Shown: one piece after another, positions 18,952-28,595 of the stretch
Position numbering within the stretch: the stretch's first letter is position 1
Layout of the letters: each line of letters opens with the position of its first letter
Source: Nonlabens xiamenensis
GTDB lineage: Bacteria; Bacteroidota; Bacteroidia; Flavobacteriales; Flavobacteriaceae
Direction of reading: 5' to 3'
Length of the DNA stretch: 64,000 nt
NCBI RefSeq assembly: GCF_003865345.1
Contig: NZ_RMVE01000001.1
Location: 186,001 to 250,000 of the forward strand
Program-made: the position numbers and the translations under genes
The notes under the pieces: generated by a model
The model's database searches: none
The model's input: the letters and a program-made list of their open reading frames with translations, nothing else
Told to the model about the DNA's origin: nothing

Positions 18952-21408
18952 ATGAACAAAAAAGAATTATTCCATATTGCCGAATCCTATTTTGAACAGC
19001 AAGGCTGGCAAGCATTTCCTTTTCAAAAAAAAACTTGGGAGGCATTTCTTTCAGGTAAAAACGGTTTACTCAATGCCCCAACCGGAAGTGGTAAAACCTA
19101 TGCGCTTTGGGTGGCAATCGTACTGCATTATATCAAACAACATCCCAATTTTAAAAAGCCGCCCAAAAAAGGGCTTAAAGCTATTTGGATTACTCCGCTG
19201 CGATCGCTTTCCCAAGAGATCGCGCAAACCTCAAAAAAATTTGTCGACGGCATCGGACTACCTTTTACGGTAGGGATACGATCTGGAGATACGACTACCA
19301 AAGAACGCGCAGCACAAAAGAAATCCATGCCGGACCTGTTGATCACGACTCCTGAAAGCCTGCATTTATTGATGGCATCAAAGGGTTATGAGAAGATTTT
19401 CCAAGATTGCGATGCCGTGATTGTTGATGAGTGGCACGAGCTTTTGGGAACTAAACGCGGCGTTCAAATGGAGTTGGGTCTTTCCCGTCTGGCTGGACTC
19501 AATCCAAATCTTCGTATTTGGGGCATCAGCGCTACCATAGGTAATCTTGAACAAGCCAGACAGGTATTATTGGGAGTGGATTCTGATCGCTTTCGCGAAA
19601 GCGTACTCATCAAGGCCAAATTGAAAAAAGAAATAGAGGTACGTTCGATTATTCCGCCCACCATGGATAAATTTCCTTGGCGTGGTCATCTGGGTTTACA
19701 CTTACTGGAAGAAGTGGTCAGCATTATTCATAAGAGTAAATCCACTTTGATTTTTACCAATACCCGCTCACAGTGCGAACTCTGGTTCCAGGCGATTATG
19801 ACCAAACATCCGGAACTGGCAGGTGCAGTAGCCATGCATCACGGATCCATTAATCGGGAAACCCGTATTTGGGTAGAAAATGCAATACGAAATGAAACGC
19901 TTCAGGCTTGTGTCTGTACCTCATCTTTGGATTTGGGGGTAGATTTTGCCCCAGTAGAAACAATTATTCAGGTAGGAGGACCAAAAGGCGTGGCTAGATT
20001 TCTGCAGCGTGCAGGTAGATCAGGGCATCGACCCCATGAGACTTCAGTTATTTATTTTTTACCTACACATGCCCTCGAACTGATAGAGGCCAGTGCTTTG
20101 CAAAAGGCCGTAGCAACCCAGGCTGTAGAAGATCGATTACCCTATATACTTTGCTATGATGTCCTCATTCAATATCTATGTACACTAGCTGTTTCTGGTG
20201 GTTTTTATCCCGACCATATCTACCCTGAGGTCATTAGTACTTTTTGCTACCAATCCCTCACTCCAGAAGAGTTTCAATGGTGCCTACATTGTATTACGAC
20301 AGGTAGCGCCACACTAGAGAATTATGATGAATACAAAAAAGTAAGTGTGGATAGCGATGGTCGATACTATATAGATGATCGTCGTATAGCTATGCGGCAT
20401 CGACTGCAAATGGGAACCATTGTCACAGGTACGGATATCACGGTTAAATATGTAACTGGCGGCTATATAGGGTCTATCGAAGAATATTTTATTTCCCAAC
20501 TCTCCAGGGGGGATGTCTTTGTGTTTGCAGGACGGACGCTTGAATTTGTCAGACTCAAAGGAATGGTAGCCCAAGTGCGCAATTCCACCCGTAAAAAAGG
20601 TAAAGTGACTATGTGGATGGGTAGCAGGATGCCACTAACCTCCCAGCTGGGGGAGTTACTGCGGGAAGAAATGCAGTATTTTCAAACCGGTAAAAAGCGT
20701 AGTCCAGAAGTCAAGGCGCTGAAAGATATTATTACACGCCAACAGGTGGAAAGCATAGTTCCACAAAATCATCAGTTCCTGATTGAAACCTTTAAAACCA
20801 GAGAAGGTTATCACGCTGTATTTTATCCCTTTGAAGGGCGTATGGTTCACATGGCGATGTCGGGACTACTGGCCTATCGTATCAGTTTGCTACAACCCAT
20901 CAGCTTTTCATTGGCCTTTAACGACTATGGGTTTGAATTGTTGAGTGATCAGGCCTTTGATATGCAGGAGATTCTGGATAATGACCTTTTTACCTCGCGT
21001 ATGCTACAGCAGGATTTGGAAGCCAGCGTTAACGCTACCGAGTTGGCCCGAAGAAAATTTAGGGATATTGCCGTGATTGCCGGATTGGTTTTCACCGGTT
21101 ACCCCAACAAAGCGGTCAAAACTAAGCACCTGCAAAGCAGCAGCCAACTCCTATTTGAAGTCTTTAAGGAAAACGAACCTGACAATCTGCTTTTGCGACA
21201 GGCCTATACTGAAACTTACGAGCAGGAGATCGAACAATACCGTCTTCGGGAAGCATTGGATCGGATCGAGCAACAAGAAATTATTTGGAAAGACTGTGAA
21301 AGGCCTACTCCCTTTTCGTTTCCCATTATTACAGACCGCTTACGCGAAAAGCTGAGTAGTGAAAAACTCTCAGATCGGATCAAACGCATGCAATTGCAGT
21401 GGGAATAA
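18952..21408 (+). CDS. Ligase-associated-type DEXH-box helicase (Lhr-like)
   Basis: An 818-aa superfamily 2 helicase. Visible motifs: Walker A NAPTGSGKT near residue 46, motif Ia WITPLRSLSQ, motif II DEWHE (the DEXH variant of Lhr proteins), motif III SATIGN, and C-terminal motifs IV-VI including LDLGVDFAPVE and QRAGRSGHRP. The C-terminal half matches the extended Lhr core. In many bacteria this type is encoded next to an ATP-dependent DNA ligase, an exonuclease and the PdeM phosphoesterase; none of those is adjacent here. The start at 18952 is preferred over the 18925 ATG, which would translate the palindrome repeat. Confidence 0.9.
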   Translation: MNKKELFHIAESYFEQQGWQAFPFQKKTWEAFLSGKNGLLNAPTGSGKTYALWVAIVLHYIKQHPNFKKPPKKGLKAIWITPLRSLSQEIAQTSKKFVDGIGLPFTVGIRSGDTTTKERAAQKKSMPDLLITTPESLHLLMASKGYEKIFQDCDAVIVDEWHELLGTKRGVQMELGLSRLAGLNPNLRIWGISATIGNLEQARQVLLGVDSDRFRESVLIKAKLKKEIEVRSIIPPTMDKFPWRGHLGLHLLEEVVSIIHKSKSTLIFTNTRSQCELWFQAIMTKHPELAGAVAMHHGSINRETRIWVENAIRNETLQACVCTSSLDLGVDFAPVETIIQVGGPKGVARFLQRAGRSGHRPHETSVIYFLPTHALELIEASALQKAVATQAVEDRLPYILCYDVLIQYLCTLAVSGGFYPDHIYPEVISTFCYQSLTPEEFQWCLHCITTGSATLENYDEYKKVSVDSDGRYYIDDRRIAMRHRLQMGTIVTGTDITVKYVTGGYIGSIEEYFISQLSRGDVFVFAGRTLEFVRLKGMVAQVRNSTRKKGKVTMWMGSRMPLTSQLGELLREEMQYFQTGKKRSPEVKALKDIITRQQVESIVPQNHQFLIETFKTREGYHAVFYPFEGRMVHMAMSGLLAYRISLLQPISFSLAFNDYGFELLSDQAFDMQEILDNDLFTSRMLQQDLEASVNATELARRKFRDIAVIAGLVFTGYPNKAVKTKHLQSSSQLLFEVFKENEPDNLLLRQAYTETYEQEIEQYRLREALDRIEQQEIIWKDCERPTPFSFPIITDRLREKLSSEKLSDRIKRMQLQWE
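19588..19603. repeat. 16-bp palindrome copy 4
   Basis: Perfect copy inside the helicase gene, read in the frame that gives DRFRESV. Confidence 0.9.
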
Positions 21409-21454
21409 GGGGTTTTATCAATCAAAACAACCGATTATTGAGCTTTACCTCGAA

Positions 21455-21601
21455 TTAAGCTGCCAAGATGTATTCCATCACCTTGTCTCGATGATTTAAA
21501 AAATCCAGATAAAACTGTGAGACTAGATGTGCTGATAGGATACGGCGGTTGTGGAACTGGTCGATAATAGCATATACAAGAAAAACAAAGTTCTTCGAGC
21601 A
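21455..21601 (-). pseudogene. Possible 3' gene remnant
   Basis: Minus-strand frame open for 48 codons to a TAA at 21455 and closed upstream by a TGA at 21602-21604. It reads NFVFLVYAIIDQFHNRRIL, then SAHLVSQFYLDFLNHRDK and VMEYILAA, which has a natural amphipathic character, but no start codon fits. The remainder of the 244-base gap between the helicase and the next gene shows nothing else. Confidence 0.3.
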
Positions 21602-21652
21602 TCAAACAACTCAACTAATCCGCTGAATAGGCAACTCAACACGGTGGCGGTT

Positions 21653-22627
21653 TCAGTCCCTGTAGTACACCTTGAATTCGGCTCCCATTCCATAATTATC
21701 GTGTCCTGAGCTTACGAGCTTACTGTTGGGATTGTAGGTAAGGTCAAACAATTGCCAGGTTTTGTTGTTGAAGAAGATACGTCTTACCCAGGTTTTTTTA
21801 CCTTCTATTTCATCTGTAAAAGGCAATAGTGGCCTATAGGTAGTAGATACTTTTTCTACACCAGTCCTGGTTTTGATCTCTCGATATTTTTTAGCCTTGA
21901 TTAACTTGCCATCTGGTTTAGTATAGCCCAAGACCTGAATGCTGGCAAACAGGCCTCCAACGGGTATATTGATTTTTAAGTCCTCGATGTTGAGTTCAAA
22001 AGTTTCTTCTGTCGTTTGATCAATGATAAAGGTTTTTGAGGGATAATAGGACTTCCTTGAAGGGCTTCCATCTGGATCAACATCGTAAAAGGATACCCTG
22101 AACATGGTGGAAAAGCGTCTTAACTTTCCTTTCTTGCTCACCTGACTTTCCTCCACCAGCACTGGTAGTTTGAGCTGGATAATTTGGCTAGGCTCACCTT
22201 CATACCGATCAAATCTAACGGCAATCTCACTCTCTACTGTGGGCAACCAGCAATCAAAATAATTCTCATGACCTTGTTCGTCAATTTCCTTGGTTTTAAA
22301 TTTTCCAGTGAGCGCTGTGGTCAGAACGACGGTCTCCAGTTCATCTGCTTCCTGATTAAGTAGTACCGTATCCGACAGCTCGTTTACAGCTACACCTTTA
22401 TCAGCATAGCCAATGCTAGAAAAGAAGAGGGAATCCACATCGGCATATAATTTTTTGGAAAACCTGAAACTGCCTTCATCATCGGCAAAGGTGCCTTTAC
22501 CGTTCCCAAAGCTGATGGTGGCAAAAGCGATAGGCTCAAGGCTTTCGGCATCTTTGATCTGTACATCCTGCGCCCAGACGCCTTGCGCCAATAGACCGAT
22601 TAGACTAATCCAAAATAAGTTTTTCAT
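21653..22627 (-). CDS. Secreted protein with N-terminal carboxypeptidase-regulatory-like domain
   Basis: A 324-aa protein with signal peptide MKNLFWISLIGLLAQGVWAQ. Residues 20-100 form a CarboxypepD_reg-like beta-sandwich (DVQIKDAESLEPIAFATIS, DDEGSFRF, SSIGYADK), a module common at the N-terminus of Bacteroidota outer-membrane proteins. The remainder (about 220 residues) is a beta-rich region of unknown function ending GAEFKVYYRD. It overlaps the 3' end of waaA by 23 bases and is probably cotranscribed with it. Confidence 0.8.
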   Translation of the reverse strand: MKNLFWISLIGLLAQGVWAQDVQIKDAESLEPIAFATISFGNGKGTFADDEGSFRFSKKLYADVDSLFFSSIGYADKGVAVNELSDTVLLNQEADELETVVLTTALTGKFKTKEIDEQGHENYFDCWLPTVESEIAVRFDRYEGEPSQIIQLKLPVLVEESQVSKKGKLRRFSTMFRVSFYDVDPDGSPSRKSYYPSKTFIIDQTTEETFELNIEDLKINIPVGGLFASIQVLGYTKPDGKLIKAKKYREIKTRTGVEKVSTTYRPLLPFTDEIEGKKTWVRRIFFNNKTWQLFDLTYNPNSKLVSSGHDNYGMGAEFKVYYRD

Positions 22628-23870
22628 CCCAAGTTTTTAAATGGTCGACAATTAATTGCGTCGCTCCCGTATTACTATTGATCCAGTGCCCACAAATCAT
22701 TCCTGTCTTTTCTCGCAACTGATCATCCTCCAGCAGACGCTTCAAACTCTGTTCCAAATCAGCCGCATCAACTACCGAAAACAATCCGCCCAGGTCTTCT
22801 AACTTGCCTGCTTCCGGAAATTTTTCATAATTCTTACCGATCAACACAGGCACTCCAAAAGTAGCGGCTTCAAGAATATTGTGTAGACCCTTGGTCCCCA
22901 TACCACCGCCTACGTATGCGACATCTGCATAACTATAGGCTTTTGTGAGCAAGCCTATACTATCAATGACCAAGGTAGATGATGAACTATGATCTATGTT
23001 GATCCCAGTAGTAACCGCTGACCAGTAAATCGGTTCATAGCCTAATTGTTGTTGAAGGGCATCTATTTTTTTTGGCCCTACCTCATGCGGTGCTATCACC
23101 ACTTTATATTGCCCAGTCTTTTCGTTTTGGCTGAGCCAATTCGTAAAAATTTCGATGTCTTCAGGCCAAGAACTACCGATGACGACGCACTTTTTTTGTT
23201 TGATAAACTCTTCCAAAAAAGGGAGGTTATTATTCCTTTCAATGAGTTGGCTAGCCCGGTCAAATCTAGTATCACCAGCCACACTCGCATTAGAGAATCC
23301 CAACGAATTTAATTCTTCAAGAGAAGAATGATTTTGCAGAAAGAAGTGATCAAAAGCCTCCAATGATTTGGTCATCCAGCGGCCATACCATCGGTGAAAA
23401 GCCATGTTCTGTCTAAAAATACCACTCACCAAAACGGTATGGCAATCGGTACGGCCAAGTGCTTGTAGATAATTGGGCCAAAACTCGTACTTCACCATAA
23501 TAGCCAAACTGGGTTCTACAGTGGCTATAAACTTGTTCACATTGTCTACTGCATCCAGCGGAAGATAAGTCACCACATCGGCCAGTGGTGTATCCTTTTT
23601 GTTTTCGTAACCACTAGGTGAAAAAAAGGTCAATACCACTTGATACCTCTCGCGGTTAATGTGTTGTAACACAGGCACAACTTGCTCAAATTCACCCAGA
23701 CTGGCCGCATGCACCCAAACTTTGGGCAAAGAGCTTTTCACCTTTTGGTCAAGGATATCCCAGGCGCGTTCACGGCCCTTGACCCCTTTATTCAACTTTT
23801 CACTAAACGCACCGACCACGGGAAGGCTCGCTTTCGCGAAAGCGGTAAAAATATCATACAACTTCTTCAC
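22605..23870 (-). CDS. waaA: Kdo transferase (3-deoxy-D-manno-octulosonic-acid transferase)
   Basis: Adds Kdo to lipid A precursors at the inner membrane. The 421-aa protein has the WaaA N-terminal half with VWVHAASLGEFEQ (containing the catalytic Glu) near residue 52, the HFFLQNHSSLEEL and VAGDTRFDR motifs, and the CMP-Kdo-binding C-terminal half with AYVGGGMGTKGLHNILEAA. Length is normal. A perfect palindrome near the start encodes FTAFAKASLP, in the N-terminal helix that normally associates with the membrane. Confidence 0.94.
   Translation of the reverse strand: MKKLYDIFTAFAKASLPVVGAFSEKLNKGVKGRERAWDILDQKVKSSLPKVWVHAASLGEFEQVVPVLQHINRERYQVVLTFFSPSGYENKKDTPLADVVTYLPLDAVDNVNKFIATVEPSLAIMVKYEFWPNYLQALGRTDCHTVLVSGIFRQNMAFHRWYGRWMTKSLEAFDHFFLQNHSSLEELNSLGFSNASVAGDTRFDRASQLIERNNNLPFLEEFIKQKKCVVIGSSWPEDIEIFTNWLSQNEKTGQYKVVIAPHEVGPKKIDALQQQLGYEPIYWSAVTTGINIDHSSSSTLVIDSIGLLTKAYSYADVAYVGGGMGTKGLHNILEAATFGVPVLIGKNYEKFPEAGKLEDLGGLFSVVDAADLEQSLKRLLEDDQLREKTGMICGHWINSNTGATQLIVDHLKTWDEKLILD
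23829..23844. repeat. 16-bp palindrome copy 5
   Basis: Perfect copy at the 5' end of waaA, translated AFAKA. Confidence 0.9.
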
Positions 23871-23988
23871 TACAGGCAGTTTTTACCAAATGTAGTGTAA
23901 AATTTAGGTTTGGGTGATGCCAGCTTTAATACGTATTTTTACCTTAAGTCTGCCAAACTAGTTAAAAGCCGACAATAACAAAAAATCA

Positions 23989-25131
23989 ATGCGAAAGATA
24001 CAGATGGTTGACCTACAAGGTCAGTATGAAGGAATCAAGGAACAAGTGAATCAGGGACTGGAGGAAGTTATTGGTTCTGCAGCTTTTATCAACGGTCCAG
24101 AAGTACATGCCTTCCAAAAAGAAATGGAAGAATATCTGGAGGTAAAACATGTGATCCCTTGTGCCAACGGTACAGATGCGCTGCAAATTGCTATGATGGG
24201 ATTGGGGCTTGAACCAGGTGACGAGGTCATCACAGCTGATTTTACTTTTGCCGCAACGGTTGAAGTAATTGCCTTGCTGCGTCTGACACCTGTATTAGTA
24301 GATGTGAATCATTATAATTTCAATATAGATATTGAAGCGATCAAAGCAGCCATCACCCCAAAAACCAAGGCGATTGTACCTGTACATTTATTTGGGCAGG
24401 CAGCCGCGATGGACGAAATTATGGAGCTGGCCGACAAACACAATCTATATGTGATTGAAGATAATGCACAGGGAATAGGTGCCAATTACCTACATTCCGA
24501 CGGCAGAAAATCAAAAACAGGGACCATCGGTCATGTGGGAACAACCTCATTTTTTCCCTCCAAAAACCTGGGCTGCTATGGTGATGGAGGAGCCATTTTT
24601 ACCAATGATGATGATCTTGCCCACACCATTAGGGGGATCGTGAACCACGGAATGTACGAGCGATATCACCATGATGTTGTTGGCGTGAATTCCAGACTAG
24701 ATTCCATGCAGGCAGTAGTATTGAGAGCTAAATTGCCCCATCTGGATCAATATAACAACGATCGTAGGGACGCCGCTAGAAAATATACCGCAGCATTGGC
24801 CCACGAAGAAAGTATCATCACACCCCTGGTCTGTGATCAGTGTGATTGTCATGTTTTCCACCAGTACACTTTACTGATCAAAGATGTAGATCGGGATGGC
24901 CTGGTCAAACATCTGCAAGATAAAGGCATTCCCTGCGGAGTATATTATCCAATACCGTTACACCGGCAGAAGGCCTATCAGGATAAACGCTATAACGAAG
25001 CAGACTTTCCCGTGACAAATCAATTGGTAAAGGAATGTATTTCCCTTCCCATGCACACGGAACTGGATGATGAACAAATCAAATTCATTACAACTGCTGT
25101 ACTCGACTATATATCCAACGCCAAATCTTAA
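23989..25131 (+). CDS. DegT/DnrJ/EryC1-family sugar aminotransferase
   Basis: A 380-aa PLP enzyme of the family that aminates keto-sugar nucleotides for surface polysaccharides. The PLP Lys lies in FFPSKNLGCYGDGG near residue 185; CANGTDAL and VIEDNAQGIGA are the other cofactor-contacting motifs. The N-terminus MVDLQGQY and the C-terminal YYPIPLHRQKAY are typical of the WecE/WlbE-like branch. It is divergent from waaA, and no other sugar-nucleotide genes are adjacent, so the exact amino sugar is open. TAGGTTTG at 23905-23912 could be a -7 element. Confidence 0.9.
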   Translation: MRKIQMVDLQGQYEGIKEQVNQGLEEVIGSAAFINGPEVHAFQKEMEEYLEVKHVIPCANGTDALQIAMMGLGLEPGDEVITADFTFAATVEVIALLRLTPVLVDVNHYNFNIDIEAIKAAITPKTKAIVPVHLFGQAAAMDEIMELADKHNLYVIEDNAQGIGANYLHSDGRKSKTGTIGHVGTTSFFPSKNLGCYGDGGAIFTNDDDLAHTIRGIVNHGMYERYHHDVVGVNSRLDSMQAVVLRAKLPHLDQYNNDRRDAARKYTAALAHEESIITPLVCDQCDCHVFHQYTLLIKDVDRDGLVKHLQDKGIPCGVYYPIPLHRQKAYQDKRYNEADFPVTNQLVKECISLPMHTELDDEQIKFITTAVLDYISNAKS

Positions 25132-25184
25132 GATTTTTTGATTACTCTTTCAGCCCATAAAACAAAATCAAAAAACCTTAAAAT

Positions 25185-25718
25185 GTGAAACACACCACCA
25201 TCCATACCTCCAAAAAGTTACAGGCACAGATCGAAAAATGGGTAAGTGGAGAAAAGGATATGCTTAGTACAGGTAAATTGGGGAAATGGAACGCTCAATT
25301 GTTCCATCTGCATCGTAAGAAATGCTGGTTAGTCTCCAATGCGTTTACCAAATACAATGTTATCCTTCCTGATGTAAAGGCTAGCGATATGGCAGATTTT
25401 TCCAGTATCTTCAAGGAAACTTTTTACGGTCAACTCGTATATGATGGCATTATCACAGATTACACCCAATTGGAAGCGTTGATTGGCCAATTGCATCTGA
25501 TGCGAACGGATAATGACCGAACCACTTTGTCTTTTCAAAACCAGCGTTTGCAGGATATGGAATATTGGAAAAATGAATTTTTAAGTTTTGAGGATATGCC
25601 GATCAAAGACCTCAACCATCGGATGAATAAAAACTACATCAAATTGATTCCCAGCCACAAGTCATCAGACTACACTACTTCCATTGAGGAAATGGGAAAG
25701 CTACTCAGTAAAGCTTAA
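25185..25718 (+). CDS. DUF6933-like hypothetical protein, GTG start
   Basis: A 177-aa soluble protein starting at GTG (25185), 53 bases after the aminotransferase stop. The N-terminal SKKLQAQIE...WNAQLFHLHRKKCWLVSNAFTKY resembles the DUF6933 pattern (K-K-L..., W-x-A-x-L-F, K-C-x-L-x-x-N), a family without known function. No ATG in this frame gives a better start. It may be cotranscribed with the aminotransferase. Confidence 0.7.
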   Translation: MKHTTIHTSKKLQAQIEKWVSGEKDMLSTGKLGKWNAQLFHLHRKKCWLVSNAFTKYNVILPDVKASDMADFSSIFKETFYGQLVYDGIITDYTQLEALIGQLHLMRTDNDRTTLSFQNQRLQDMEYWKNEFLSFEDMPIKDLNHRMNKNYIKLIPSHKSSDYTTSIEEMGKLLSKA

Positions 25719-25840
25719 CTCTGGCGTAATTCCTCACTAACGTCCGTTGTAATGCTCATCAATGGTGAGAACGTTGATGGTCCCAATTGATCTCCTGAGA
25801 AACGATTGATTAATGAAAACCCACGTATCTCGCTTGATTT

Positions 25841-25877
25841 GAAAAATATATAAAGCCGCCTCAAGAGATGAGACGGC
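25841..25877 (-). terminator. Rho-independent terminator of the ALDH7 gene
   Basis: In the minus-strand transcript GCCGTCTCA pairs with TGAGGCGGC (one G-U pair) and is followed by TTTATATATTTTTC. It lies 30 bases past the dehydrogenase stop. Confidence 0.7.
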
Positions 25878-25906
25878 ATAGATAAAAAGTGAGTAGGCTT
25901 ATATGG

Positions 25907-27460
25907 CTACAAATCAAATTTGATTCCCTGGGCCAAAGGAAGCTCCGTAGTATAATTGATGGTATTGGTTTGTCTTCTCATATAGACTTTCCAAGCGTCT
26001 GAACCAGATTCACGACCGCCTCCGGTGTCTTTTTCACCACCAAAAGCTCCGCCTATTTCAGCCCCACTGGTACCTATGTTGACATTGGCGATTCCGCAAT
26101 CACTACCAGCATGAGAAAGGAAACGCTCTGCCTCCCTTAAATTATTGGTCATGATTGCACTAGACAATCCTTGATCCACGCCGTTTTGGATCTCAATGGC
26201 ATTTTCTACATCTCCCTTATATTTTAATAGATATAATACAGGGGCAAAGGTTTCATGTTGTACGATAGCCATATCATTGCTGGCTTCAGCGATTGCTGGC
26301 TTTACGTAGCATCCACTCTCAAAGCCTTGGCCACTGAGAACACCTCCTTCGACCAATATGTTTCCGCCTTGATCGACCACATCTTTCAAGGCTTTTTGGT
26401 AGTTCTTTACCGCATCCTGATCAATGAGGGGACCTACGTGGTTATTTTCATCCAGGGGATTGCCAATTTTAAGTTGCTGATAGGCATCGACAATGGCATC
26501 TTTGACCTTGTCATACATTTTTTCATGAATGATAATTCTCCTTGTAGAGGTACAGCGCTGACCAGCGGTACCCACCGCACCAAATACAGCACCAATAACT
26601 GTCATCTTGATATCCGCGTCTGGGGTGACGATTATGGCATTATTACCGCCTAATTCCAATAATGATTTTCCTAAACGCTCGCCTACCGTGCTTGCAACTA
26701 TTCTTCCCATTCGCGTGGAACCTGTTGCACTTACCATTGGAACACGTTTGTCTGTGGTCATCATCTCTCCCACTTTGTAATCACCATTGATCAGACATGA
26801 AATTCCCTCTGGCAAATTGTTCTTTTTAAGCACGCCTGCAATGATCTGCTGGCAAGCTACCCCACAAAGAGGGGTCTTCTCACTAGGTTTCCAGACACAA
26901 ACATCACCGCATACCCAAGCCAAAGCCGTATTCCAGGCCCAAACGGCAACCGGGAAATTAAATGCACTAATGATACCTACAATTCCCAAGGGATGATATT
27001 GCTCATACATACGATGCCCGGGTCGCTCAGAATGCATAGTCAATCCATGAAGCTGTCGAGAAAGTCCGACGGCAAAGTCACAGATATCTATCATTTCCTG
27101 GACTTCTCCTAAACCTTCCTGGTAGGATTTTCCCATTTCATAAGATACCAGTTTTCCAAGTGGTTCTTTTAATCTTCTTAACTCTTCACCAAACTGTCGT
27201 ACAACCTCGCCACGTTGTGGAGCTGGGATTACCCGCCATTCCATAAATGCCGCTTTCGCGGAAGCAATCACCTTTTCATAATCTTCTTGGGTAGTTGTGG
27301 TTACTTTGGCAATTGCAGCTCCATCGACCGGTGAGGACGACTTAATTTCAGGACCGCTACCAAAATGCTGGTTTCCAGTGGAAGTCCCATGATTAGTTTC
27401 TTGAAGACCGAGTTGTGCTAAAGCTTTATCGATCCCAAATTCCTTTGCAAGTGTTGACAT
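25907..27460 (-). CDS. amaB: ALDH7-type aldehyde dehydrogenase (probable L-aminoadipate-semialdehyde dehydrogenase)
   Basis: A 517-aa NAD-dependent aldehyde dehydrogenase of the antiquitin (ALDH7) group, whose bacterial members oxidise alpha-aminoadipate semialdehyde in lysine breakdown. Visible: the NAD-binding ISAFNFPVAVWAWN and WKPSEKTPL, catalytic Glu in LLELGGNNAI near residue 270, catalytic Cys in GTAGQRCTSTRR near residue 304, and the family's ESGSDAWKVYMRRQT tail. The substrate is inferred from the close match to ALDH7; no other lysine-catabolic gene is adjacent. An imperfect palindrome (27251-27266) encodes ASAKAAF. Confidence 0.88.
   Translation of the reverse strand: MSTLAKEFGIDKALAQLGLQETNHGTSTGNQHFGSGPEIKSSSPVDGAAIAKVTTTTQEDYEKVIASAKAAFMEWRVIPAPQRGEVVRQFGEELRRLKEPLGKLVSYEMGKSYQEGLGEVQEMIDICDFAVGLSRQLHGLTMHSERPGHRMYEQYHPLGIVGIISAFNFPVAVWAWNTALAWVCGDVCVWKPSEKTPLCGVACQQIIAGVLKKNNLPEGISCLINGDYKVGEMMTTDKRVPMVSATGSTRMGRIVASTVGERLGKSLLELGGNNAIIVTPDADIKMTVIGAVFGAVGTAGQRCTSTRRIIIHEKMYDKVKDAIVDAYQQLKIGNPLDENNHVGPLIDQDAVKNYQKALKDVVDQGGNILVEGGVLSGQGFESGCYVKPAIAEASNDMAIVQHETFAPVLYLLKYKGDVENAIEIQNGVDQGLSSAIMTNNLREAERFLSHAGSDCGIANVNIGTSGAEIGGAFGGEKDTGGGRESGSDAWKVYMRRQTNTINYTTELPLAQGIKFDL
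27251..27266. repeat. Imperfect palindrome copy (14 of 16)
   Basis: CGCTTTCGCGGAAGCA inside the ALDH7 gene, two mismatches from consensus; possibly a decayed copy. Confidence 0.5.
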
Positions 27461-27476
27461 GAATTGTTTTTATGTG

Positions 27477-28472
27477 TTAATCTAGCTTTTCTGCTAGTTT
27501 TTTAAATACTTTTTTGGGGTTCTTGTTGTCGTACAAAATGCTGTGCACAGCATTGAGAATGGGTGTTTTTGCCCCTTTTTCCTGATTAATTTGGAAGGCG
27601 CTCTTGGTGGCGTAATAACCTTCGGCAATCATGCTCATTTCCAATTGGGCGCTACGTACAGTATAGCCTTTACCCAACATATTTCCAAAGAGTCGGTTTC
27701 GAGAAAAACCTGAATATCCAGTCACCAACAGGTCACCCAAGTAAGCGCTATCATTAATGTTGCGCTTCATTTTATGCACTTTTTTGATGAAACGCTTCAT
27801 CTCGCGGATGGCGTTACTCATCAAAACACTCTGGAAATTATCCCCATAACCTAATCCGTGGGCAATTCCGGCAGCGATGGCATAAATATTTTTTAATACG
27901 GCAGCATATTCAGTGCCGATAATATCATCGCTGATTTTACAATTGATGTATTCGCTACCCATACGTTCGGCCAGGAATTTGGCTTTTTCTTCATCGGCGC
28001 AGGCAATGGTAAGATAGGAAAGACGTTCCAAGGCTACCTCTTCGGCATGGCAGGGACCTGTGATGACACCGATGTTCTCAAATGGAATATCGTAATGTTC
28101 GTTGAAGTGCTCGCCAACGATCAGTCCAGTTTGGGGAACAATACCCTTGATGGCACTGAAAATGATTTTGTCCTTGAGTGGCACATGTAAGGCCTCCAAC
28201 TCGTCGTACACAAAGGCGCTAGGGATCGCAAAAATACAGAGGTCTGCTGCAGCCACAGTCTCATTGATATCATTAGATAGTTGCAACTGACTATTCTTGA
28301 ACTCGACCGAACTTAAATAATTGGGGTTGTGATCATTGCGCTTGATATGTTCCACAGCATAAACGCTGCGCATATACCAATAAACGGTATCCATGTTTTC
28401 ACATAGCATTTTGACAATGGCTGTAGCCCAGCTTCCACCACCAATCACTGCAATTTTCTTGGTTTGATCCAT
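27477..28472 (-). CDS. gpsA: NAD(P)-dependent glycerol-3-phosphate dehydrogenase
   Basis: Makes sn-glycerol-3-phosphate from dihydroxyacetone phosphate for phospholipid synthesis. The 331-aa protein has the Rossmann motif IAVIGGGSWATAI (residues 8-20), the SAIKGIVP segment, and the catalytic Lys in EYAAVLKNIYAIAAG. It precedes the ALDH7 gene by 16 bases on the same strand. TATCTTTG on the minus strand at 28490-28497, 17 bases above the ATG, is a possible -7 element without a clear -33 partner. Confidence 0.94.
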   Translation of the reverse strand: MDQTKKIAVIGGGSWATAIVKMLCENMDTVYWYMRSVYAVEHIKRNDHNPNYLSSVEFKNSQLQLSNDINETVAAADLCIFAIPSAFVYDELEALHVPLKDKIIFSAIKGIVPQTGLIVGEHFNEHYDIPFENIGVITGPCHAEEVALERLSYLTIACADEEKAKFLAERMGSEYINCKISDDIIGTEYAAVLKNIYAIAAGIAHGLGYGDNFQSVLMSNAIREMKRFIKKVHKMKRNINDSAYLGDLLVTGYSGFSRNRLFGNMLGKGYTVRSAQLEMSMIAEGYYATKSAFQINQEKGAKTPILNAVHSILYDNKNPKKVFKKLAEKLD

Positions 28473-28595
28473 GTATTTTTATTGGAATCCAAAGATACCC
28501 ATTTTTAGACTTTTTGAGAAAAATAGGGCATTGACTGAGGATTATGATAATTTAAGAAGCGATTATCCAAAATTTCACAAGATCACTGGGTCTAT

